A stretch of DNA of 5,093 nucleotides from Rhodococcus sp. IITR03. Lineage in GTDB: Bacteria; Actinomycetota; Actinomycetes; Mycobacteriales; Mycobacteriaceae. Every line of letters starts with the position of its first letter. Position 1 is the stretch's first letter. Positions 1 through 4,609 of the stretch are shown here, one piece after another. The notes beneath the pieces were generated by a model. That model ran no database searches, had not been told where the DNA came from, and saw only the letters and a list, made by a program, of their open reading frames with translations. Both the position numbers and the translations under genes were made by a program. The DNA lies in the NCBI GenBank assembly GCA_001017865.1, contig LATQ01000501.1:1-5093 (forward strand), in the 5' to 3' direction.

Positions 1-286
1 GCCGTGATCGGCGGTTTCGCCCCGGCCGGTCCAGGGCGAACTGCTCGAGCCGTACGTCGCGCGGTACTTCGCGGAGGTGCCGGGAGTGTGGGAACGCCGT
101 TCGAGCGAGGTCGCGCAGACCGTCGTGATCGGGCTCTACCCGTCGTGGTCGATCAGTGAGCAGTCGGTGGCGGCAGCCGACGAGTTCCTCGCCGACGACC
201 ATCCGCCGGCCCTGCGGCGACTCGTCGTCGAGGGTCGCGCCGGGGTCGTGCGCTCGTTGAAGGCACGCGCGTTCGACGTGTCCTGA
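1..286 (+). CDS. pepN: Aminopeptidase N (M1 family), C-terminal end, partial and with an apparent frameshift
   Basis: This is the last ~95 codons of a zinc aminopeptidase that removes N-terminal residues from peptides in the cytoplasm. The catalytic HExxH domain lies upstream of the window. What remains is the helical C-terminal domain: QGELLEPYVARYF, then VPGVWERRSSE, then EFLADDHPPALRRLVVEGR, ending at TGA 284-286. This matches the tail of actinobacterial PepN as I know it. The reading frame changes near base 31: frame 1 gives AVIGGFAPAG up to base 30, and frame 2 gives QGELLEPYV from base 32, whereas frame 2 upstream of this has a stop at 5-7. Removing one C at 31/32 joins the two into a continuous family-like sequence. 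The GTG at 77 would be an artificial start caused by the break. The gene faces the DUF5130 gene convergently. Confidence 0.85.
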
Positions 287-308
287 CGCACCGACCTCAC
301 CGAACGAC

Positions 309-325
309 TGTGGGCGGTGCCCACA
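309..325. terminator. Small hairpin in the pepN/DUF5130 convergent gap
   Basis: A perfect 7-bp inverted repeat, TGTGGGC (309-315) and GCCCACA (319-325), with a 3-base loop, begins 22 bases after the pepN stop codon. There is no T-tract on either side. It may contribute to transcription termination together with the larger hairpin that follows. A 10-bp direct repeat, ACGACTGTGG, at 304-313 and 330-339 overlaps the left arm of each hairpin. Confidence 0.4.
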
Positions 326-333
326 TGAGACGA

Positions 334-378
334 CTGTGGCCCGCTGCCTCTCCTTCACGGAGTGGCAGCGGGCCACAG
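334..378. terminator. Long GC-rich hairpin, probable bidirectional terminator
   Basis: The arm at 334-348 (CTGTGGCCCGCTGCC) is perfectly complementary to 364-378. After a T-T mismatch (349/363), four more pairs form (350-353 with 359-362), closing on a 5-base loop at 354-358. A 15+4 bp stem between two convergent genes (pepN stop at 286, DUF5130 gene stop at 398) is the expected form and place for a shared terminator. There is no U-tract on either strand, which is common for terminators in high-GC actinobacteria. Confidence 0.75.
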
Positions 379-397
379 ATGGTTCGTGGGCTCCGTA

Positions 398-870
398 TCA
401 GGGAGCGACCATGGCGTTCGCGATGACGCGGACAGCACTGGTGATGCCGTCGAGCAGATTCCCCTGACCGAAGGACGACACGGCCGCGGTGACGCCGAGC
501 TGCAGCACCCGGTCGGTGGCGCGGTCGGCGGCGGTGCGACCCGAGCGGACCTCGATGCTCCGCTGGTTCGGGAAGACGGCCACGAGGACCGAGTTGTCGG
601 CGTCCGGCGTCGTCGGCATCAGGCGTCGGTCGCCGCAGCCGGATTCACGTCGTCACCGATGTAGACGGTGAACCGCACGTTGGTGATCCGCATCGCGTGC
701 GTGAGCGTGTCGTCGAGGGTGATGAGGTCGCGGTCCTTGAACGGCGCACCCGTGAAGGCCTGCCCGAGACCGCGCACGGCGGAGATGCGTCCGCTCGCGG
801 TGAGTGCCGCACCGTGCGGCAGGTTCTCCGGCGCGACGGCCGGACGCTGGATCACGTCACCACTTGCCAC
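398..870 (-). CDS. DUF5130 family protein, likely respiratory-supercomplex-associated, with an apparent frameshift
   Basis: The reconstructed protein is about 157 residues, close to the length of the mycobacterial homologue (Rv2468c, from memory). It contains LPHGAALTASGRISAV, then FKDRDLITLDDTL, RFTVYIGDD, NSVLVAVFPNQRSIEV and a C-terminal LGVTAAVSSFGQGNLLDG. This is the DUF5130 pattern, which resembles TPM-type domains. There is no signal peptide or membrane helix, so it is probably cytosolic. The GTG start at 870 is well supported: GGAGG lies 8 bases upstream (879-883), inside ctaJ, and the gene overlaps the ctaJ end by 14 bases, implying translational coupling. The first frame stops at TGA 619-621 and the second resumes at once. 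One extra C near 622-624 would restore DALMPTTPDADNS. I recall a DUF5130 protein co-purifying with the M. smegmatis III2IV2 supercomplex; that role here is inferred from homology and its link to ctaJ. Confidence 0.8.
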
Positions 871-1128
871 TTGCGGTACCTCCGATCAGCTCCGCCGAGG
901 TCAGAGCGGCATGACCGTGACCATGATGCGGGTATTTCCAGGGATGGGTCGATTCGTCGGTCGCGGTCCACAGGAGCGGTCCGTGCTCCCATTTCCGGTC
1001 GAGCGTGTACGGGTCGTCCGACGGCGTGGAGCCGGGTACTTGCTCATGACGAAGGACAGCCCACCGAAGACCAAGACGATCAGCAGCGGGATGCCGACGA
1101 AGATCAGGGTTGTCTCGAGAATGCTCAC
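857..1128 (-). CDS. ctaJ: aa3-type cytochrome oxidase subunit CtaJ, with an apparent frameshift
   Basis: CtaJ is a small accessory subunit of the actinobacterial cytochrome bcc-aa3 supercomplex in the plasma membrane. The reconstructed protein has 90 residues. A single transmembrane helix spans about residues 3-28 (ILETTLIFVGIPLLIVLV...). A soluble tail follows, with YTLDRKWEHGPLLWTATDE, then HPWKYPHHGHGHAAL and the end LIGGTASGKW. This tail matches the CtaJ family as I know it. The frame changes at the CC of bases 1029-1028: without a restored C the protein runs into an unrelated Arg/Thr-rich sequence ending at 901. I chose GTG 1128 because it gives the family N-terminus MSILE and lies 6 bases after a TAACGT box, which suits a leaderless transcript. 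TTG 1134 is a weaker alternative. The stop is TGA 857-859. It is the first gene of a pair with the overlapping DUF5130 gene. Confidence 0.82.
879..883 (-). promoter_or_regulatory. Ribosome binding site of the DUF5130 gene inside ctaJ
   Basis: On the minus strand GGAGG (883-879) sits 8 bases before GTG 870-868. It fixes the start of the DUF5130 gene and places initiation within the last codons of ctaJ, supporting co-translation of the pair. Confidence 0.7.
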
Positions 1129-1134
1129 AGCCAA

Positions 1135-1140
1135 ACGTTA
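1135..1140 (-). promoter_or_regulatory. ctaJ: Putative -10 box for leaderless ctaJ transcription
   Basis: On the minus strand TAACGT (1140-1135) fits the actinobacterial -10 pattern TANNNT. It is followed by six bases and then GTG 1128, so the transcript would start at the start codon. No Shine-Dalgarno sequence precedes this GTG, which agrees with leaderless initiation. I see no convincing -35 box. The 59-base gap after the HNH gene leaves room for a separate promoter. Confidence 0.45.
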
Positions 1141-1187
1141 GCCCAGCCGGGCCCGAAAGGCCTCATACGCCCCGGAGAACGACCCGA

Positions 1188-1816
1188 TCAGGCCGCGCCC
1201 TCCCCCAGATAGGGCAGCCAGGTGGGGTGCAACTCGGGCAGGGTCGCGAGCAGGCGCCAGTGCCGACCCTTGGGCGGATTCGGCACCACACGCAGGGTCC
1301 ATCCGAGTTCGGTGAGCAGCTTGTCGGCCTTGCGATGGTTGCACGGCGCGCAGCACGCGACGCAGTTCTCCCAGGTGTGCTCGCCGCCGCGGCTGCGCGG
1401 CACGACGTGGTCGATCGTCTCGGCCTTGCCTCCGCAGTAAGCGCACCGGTTCCGGTCGCGGTGCATGAGCGCGGCCCGGGTGAGCGGCACCCGGGCGTGA
1501 TACGGAACGCGCACGTAGTTGCGCAGACGGATCACGGACGGCAGTTGCACGGACCATTCGGCCGACCGCACGAGCGGGGCGAGCGGATCGTCGTGCACGG
1601 TATCGGCCTTGCCCCCGGCCATCAGGACCACGGCCCTGCGGGCGGGCAGGGCGGTGAGCGGCTCGTAGGTGGCGTTGAGCAGCAAGACTCGACGTTTCAA
1701 CCAGTCGGGTACCGTCGCGGTGCTGTCGTGCACCACGCGCAGTGTGGTAGCCCCCGGCACCCTGCAGGGGCGTCCGCGGGCGGGAGTTGTCGATGCGAGC
1801 TGCTGCTGTGCTTCAT
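1188..1816 (-). CDS. HNH endonuclease-fold protein (Rv2469c-like), probable frameshift near the N-terminus
   Basis: The protein is about 209 residues once the frame is joined. Near the N-terminus it has [16 protein letters not shown]. The HNH core with its zinc ribbon follows: CxxC at C125/C128, IDH at D136-H137, the [12 protein letters not shown] stretch with N151, CxxC at C156/C159 and N160-H161. The end is [10 protein letters not shown], as in actinobacterial homologues. HNH proteins of this type are presumed nucleases, but their cellular substrate is unknown, and I see no partner methylase or toxin-antitoxin context. The best start is ATG 1816, with GGAGG four bases upstream (1825-1821). 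That frame gives [19 protein letters not shown] and changes to the core frame at the GGG of 1762-1760, where one G appears lost. The N-terminus is poorly conserved, so this frameshift is less certain than the others. Without it, the start would be GTG 1760, which has no well-spaced ribosome site. A longer in-frame extension to 1967 is unlikely because it crosses the glbO promoter region. Confidence 0.85.
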
Positions 1817-1820
1817 ACGA

Positions 1821-1825
1821 CCTCC
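1821..1825 (-). promoter_or_regulatory. Ribosome binding site deciding the HNH gene start
   Basis: On the minus strand GGAGG (1825-1821) is followed by TCGT and ATG 1816-1814. This is the only strong ribosome site near the 5' end of the HNH gene. It supports ATG 1816 as the start although that ATG is in a different frame from the HNH core. Confidence 0.55.
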
Positions 1826-1857
1826 GAAAAGACTGGGAACAGTGGACCACGGATGCT

Positions 1858-1890
1858 CCCGAATCGCACCCCGAATCAGCGGACCGGTCC
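1858..1890. promoter_or_regulatory. Direct repeat and 10-bp palindrome in the HNH/glbO divergent region
   Basis: CCCGAATC occurs twice with a 12-base period (1858-1865 and 1870-1877). It is followed by the perfect palindrome GGACCGGTCC (1881-1890). They lie in the 186-base region between the divergently transcribed HNH and glbO genes, where operators for either gene would be expected. No known regulator motif is recognised, and short palindromes arise easily in DNA this GC-rich. Confidence 0.25.
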
Positions 1891-1921
1891 AGGTCGGGCC
1901 GGTGAACATCCGGTGACGGTC

Positions 1922-1946
1922 CCGCCCGGCACAGCTCGTCGGGCGG
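1922..1946. promoter_or_regulatory. Inverted repeat upstream of glbO
   Basis: CCGCCCG (1922-1928) and CGGGCGG (1940-1946) form a perfect 7-bp inverted repeat with an 11-base spacer. It ends 18 bases before a -10-like CACAAT. It could be an operator covering the -35 region of glbO. Chance is a real alternative in this base composition. Confidence 0.25.
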
Positions 1947-1964
1947 TGTGCGGTCGGGAGCGGG

Positions 1965-1970
1965 CACAAT
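1965..1970 (+). promoter_or_regulatory. glbO: Weak candidate -10 box for glbO
   Basis: CACAAT at 1965-1970 is the best A/T-containing hexamer upstream of glbO and lies 32 bases before its ATG. It departs from TANNNT at the first position, and no -35 box is evident. It is listed as a candidate only. Confidence 0.25.
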
Positions 1971-2002
1971 GGACGGTCGAGAGGGACGGTGAACGAATAC
2001 AG

Positions 2003-2395
2003 ATGAGTGACGAGCAGACCTTCTACGAGGCGGTCGGTGGCGCCGAGACGTTCCGCCGGCTCACTGCACGGTTCTACGAGGAGATCGCACGGGACGAGAT
2101 CGTCCGGCCCCTGTATCCCGAGGAGGATCTCGGTCCGGCCGAACGGCGCATGCGGATGTTCCTGGAGCAGTACTGGGGCGGCCCGCGCACCTACTCCGAG
2201 GAACGGGGCCACCCGCGGCTGCGCATGCGTCATCATCCTTTCCGGATCGGGCCGCTCGAGCGCGACGCCTGGTTGCGGTGCATGCACACCGCGATCGCGT
2301 CGATCGACGAGAAGACGCTCGACGACGAGCACCGTCGGCAGCTCGTCGACTACATGAACATGGCGGCCGACTCGATGATGAATTCCCCTATCTAG
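2003..2395 (+). CDS. glbO: Group II truncated haemoglobin (trHbO)
   Basis: This is a 130-residue haem protein of the 2-on-2 globin group II, close in length to M. tuberculosis GlbO (128). The visible haem-pocket residues match that protein with a two-residue offset: Tyr25 (B10) in RFYEE, Tyr38 (CD1) in PLYPEED, the proximal His77 (F8) in RMRHHPF and Trp90 (G8) in [10 protein letters not shown]. The core [20 protein letters not shown] is almost invariant in actinobacteria. The family binds oxygen and other diatomic ligands; roles in oxygen delivery to the respiratory chain and in nitric-oxide or peroxide chemistry have been proposed, so a location near ctaJ is suggestive. The ATG at 2003 gives the family N-terminus ([13 protein letters not shown]). 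The upstream open frame is antisense to the HNH gene. Only a weak purine-rich site (GAGGGAC, 1981-1987) precedes the start. No frame problem is seen. Confidence 0.95.
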   Translation: MSDEQTFYEAVGGAETFRRLTARFYEEIARDEIVRPLYPEEDLGPAERRMRMFLEQYWGGPRTYSEERGHPRLRMRHHPFRIGPLERDAWLRCMHTAIASIDEKTLDDEHRRQLVDYMNMAADSMMNSPI

Positions 2396-2413
2396 GAGTC
2401 GGCGTGTCCGGGG

Positions 2414-2833
2414 TCAGCGGCCCAGTATCCGGCGCAGGCGGTCCTCCACCTTCTGGGTGAACCGCGCCGCCGGAGACAGATGACGACGCAGAATGGCGTG
2501 CTTGCGCACGTATTCGGGGACCTCCCACAGAGCGGTGGTCCCGGCTCGGAAGAGCGCCGCGTCCCCGGCACGCAAGGTGCGCGGCTCGGAGTCGACGGAT
2601 GAGACGACGACCGAGCCCTCCACGATGTGGACGATCTCGTCGACGCCGAAATGCCAGTCGAAGCGACCGGCCGTGCAGTCCCACACGTGTGTGGTGGTGG
2701 TGCGGTCGGCGCTGGTCGCCCACTGACCGCTGCGTGCCACGGGGGCACCCTCGCGGATCCACGCAGGATTGATCGGGTCGTCGCGCAGCTCCACGTCGTC
2801 CAGCCGGACCGCGACGATCGATGTCGTATTCAT
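2414..2833 (-). CDS. Small cupin-domain protein (Cupin_3/DUF861-like)
   Basis: The product is a single cupin of 139 residues. The first cupin motif runs from about residue 56: GRFDWHFGVDEIVHIVEG, with H61, E66, H69 and the G73 turn. The second part is LRAGDAALFRAGTTALWEVPE (residues 87-107), then H112 and H118. The pattern fits the Cupin_3 group, which includes ureidoglycine aminohydrolase-like proteins and many uncharacterised ones. The usual HxH metal pair is not intact, so an enzyme function cannot be assumed and no substrate is proposed. No signal peptide is present. ATG 2833 was chosen because AGGA lies 8 bases upstream; the longer frame to 2989 would run antisense into aglA. The gene converges on glbO with 18 bases between stop codons and diverges from aglA. 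The frame is intact. Confidence 0.8.
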   Translation of the reverse strand: MNTTSIVAVRLDDVELRDDPINPAWIREGAPVARSGQWATSADRTTTTHVWDCTAGRFDWHFGVDEIVHIVEGSVVVSSVDSEPRTLRAGDAALFRAGTTALWEVPEYVRKHAILRRHLSPAARFTQKVEDRLRRILGR

Positions 2834-2867
2834 GCTGTTCGTCCTATCATGCGACCCGGTCCGGACG

Positions 2868-2888
2868 GAACGGCCGCGGGCACCGTTC
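2868..2888. promoter_or_regulatory. Inverted repeat between the cupin gene and aglA, possible operator
   Basis: GAACGG (2868-2873) and CCGTTC (2883-2888) form an inverted repeat with a 9-base spacer. It sits mid-way in the 85-base divergent spacer, next to the 8-bp palindrome GTCCGGAC (2859-2866). Sugar-hydrolase genes are often controlled from such sites, but the repeat does not match an operator I know. No clear promoter boxes or aglA ribosome site are visible in the spacer. Confidence 0.25.
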
Positions 2889-2918
2889 GCCCTGCCTTTC
2901 GCCTTGTCGTCTGACACG

Positions 2919-4602
2919 ATGACTCTCGTGGCCCACCCCGCAGCACCGACCTCCGGACGAGGCGACCCGACGGCGCCGTGGTGGCGCAACGCGGTCTTCT
3001 ACCAGGTCTATCCACGCTCGTTCGTCGACGCGAACGGTGACGGCATCGGCGACCTCGCGGGTGTGCGCAGCCGCCTCGGCTACCTCGAACTGCTCGGTGT
3101 CGACGCGATCTGGCTCAACCCGGTGATGCGTTCGCCGATGGCCGATCACGGCTACGACGTCTCCGACCCCCGCGACATCGACCCACTGTTCGGGGACATC
3201 GCCGATCTCGAAGCGCTGGTCGCCGACGCCCACGCCCGCGGCATCCGGGTGGTGATGGACCTCGTACCGAACCACGTCAGCGTCGAGCACCGCTGGTTCC
3301 GGGCCGCGCTCGAAGCCGGGCCGGGCAGCCGCGAACGCCGGCGCTTCCACTTCCGCGACGGGCGCGGACCGGACGGCAGCGCGCCACCGAACAACTGGCC
3401 GAGCGTCTTCGGCGGGCCGGCCTGGACCCGCATCACCGAACCCGACGGCACGCCCGGTCAGTGGTATCTGCACGTCTTCGCTCCCGGGCAGCCCGATCTG
3501 AACTGGGACGACGAGGAGGTCGTCGAGGATCTCGACAAGACCCTGCGGTTCTGGCTGGACCGGGGCGTGGACGGTTTCCGCATCGATGTGGCCCACGGCA
3601 TGGCCAAGCCCGCGGATCTTCCCGACCACGACGGGTGGGAGACCAACGAACTGCTCGGGCACTCCCCCGCCGACCCGCGGTTCAACAATCCCGAGGTGCA
3701 CGACATCCACCGCCGCATCCGGCGGGTCTTCGACGAGTACCCCGACTCGGTGGCGATCGGTGAGATCTGGGTCGACGACCACGAACGGTTCGCCGAGTAC
3801 CTGCGCCCGGACGAACTGCATCTCGCCTTCGACTTCCACCTGACGCTGTCGGACTGGGACGCCGACGCCGTCCGCGACGCGATCGAGAAGGGCCTGGCGG
3901 CGGTGACGTCGGTGCAGGCCTCACCGACGTGGACGCTGTCGAACCACGACGTCGACCGCGAGGTCACGCGGTACGGAGACGGTGAGGTCGGGCTCGCACG
4001 GGCACGCGCGATGATCCTCGTCGCCCTCGCCCTCCCGGGAGCCGTGTTCGTCTACAACGGTGCCGAACTGGGGTTGCCGAACGTCGACCTGCCCGAGGAG
4101 GTGCTGCAGGATCCGGTCTGGGAACGATCCGGCCACACCGAACGCGGACGCGACGGATGCCGCGTGCCGCTGCCGTGGGAAGGCGAGGCACCCCCTTCGG
4201 ATTCACTTCCGCCGGGTCGGCGTGGCTGCCCAGCCCCCGGAGTGGTCGGCCCTGACCGTCGAGAAGCAACTCGAGGATGCGAGTTCGACGCTCTCGCTGT
4301 ATCGCCGGGCGATCGAGATCCGCACGGAGCGAAGGCGACCGATCAGCACGGAGCGAACGCGACCCATCAGCACGGAGCGAACGCGACCCATCAGCACGGA
4401 GCGAAGGCGGGCCGAAGGCGGCGAGATCGGCTGGTACGGAAGCCCGGCGGGGTGCCTGGCCTTCCGCCGTTCCGACGGCCTGACCTGTGTGCTCAACGCC
4501 GGCGACGTCGCGGTCGATCTGCCTCCCGGTGAGGTGCTGCTCGCGAGTGCGCCGCTCACCGGACACGCACTGCCGCCGGACGCCGCCGCCTGGCTGGCGT
4601 GA
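2919..4602 (+). CDS. aglA: GH13 alpha-glucosidase, with two apparent frameshifts and an internal repeat
   Basis: This is a cytoplasmic glycoside hydrolase that releases glucose from the non-reducing end of alpha-glucosides; there is no signal peptide. The reconstructed length is about 561 residues (M. tuberculosis AglA is about 546, from memory). The GH13 barrel begins WWRNAVFYQVYPRSF. Conserved regions are DLVPNH (D114-H119), GFRIDVAHG with nucleophile D223, GEIWV with acid/base E282 and SNHD with H343-D344. Val224 after the nucleophile is the residue typical of alpha-1,6-acting members, so isomaltose-type substrates are possible. The frame changes twice: after C5 at 4191-4195 (then FGFTSAGSAWLP) and at C3 4229-4231 (then QPPEWSALTVEKQLED), each fitting loss of one C. 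A 24-bp tandem repeat lies in the C-terminal part. The ATG at 2919 is chosen although it has no clear ribosome site; GTG 2928 is an alternative. The stop is TGA 4600-4602. Confidence 0.9.
4323..4409 (+). repeat. 24-bp in-frame tandem repeat within aglA
   Basis: The unit starting CACGGAGCGAA and ending ATCAG occurs at 4323-4346, 4347-4370 and 4371-4394, followed by a 15-base partial copy at 4395-4409. Copies 2 and 3 are identical; copy 1 differs at two bases. Because 24 is a multiple of three, the repeat is open in all frames and encodes octapeptides TERRRPIS, TERTRPIS, TERTRPIS and TERRR in the aglA frame. It lies just after SLYRRAIEIR, where homologues usually have a short loop, so it is probably a surface insertion. 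Confidence 0.9.
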
Positions 4603-4609
4603 GACCTCG

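Noticed and set aside
1146..1162. Possible terminator between the HNH gene and ctaJ (GGCC-CGAAA-GGCC)
   Set aside because: The stem is only 4 bp and GGCC is frequent by chance here; it is too weak to call.
668..1212. Overlapping plus-strand open frames antisense to ctaJ and the DUF5130 gene
   Set aside because: Both are Arg-rich shadows; the minus strand carries recognisable CtaJ and DUF5130 sequence.
1110..1916. Plus-strand open frame of 268 codons
   Set aside because: It is antisense to the HNH gene and the start of ctaJ, has no recognisable domain and no ribosome site, and so is a GC-driven shadow.
2769..2918. N-terminal extension of aglA upstream of ATG 2919
   Set aside because: It would overlap the cupin gene antisense and gives a Ser/Arg-rich sequence unlike GH13 N-termini.
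2847..3839. Long minus-strand open frame (330 codons) antisense to aglA
   Set aside because: It mirrors the GH13 coding frame in high-GC DNA; its translation is Val/Asp/Gly-rich with no family resemblance, and aglA motifs on the other strand are unmistakable.
4185..4236. Programmed ribosomal frameshifting in aglA
   Set aside because: Two same-direction events so close together, no slippery heptamer with a clear stimulatory structure, and similar one-base losses in neighbouring genes make sequencing error far more likely.
4323..4409. CRISPR-like repeat
   Set aside because: The 24-bp units abut directly without spacers and lie inside a coding frame, so this is a tandem repeat, not an array.
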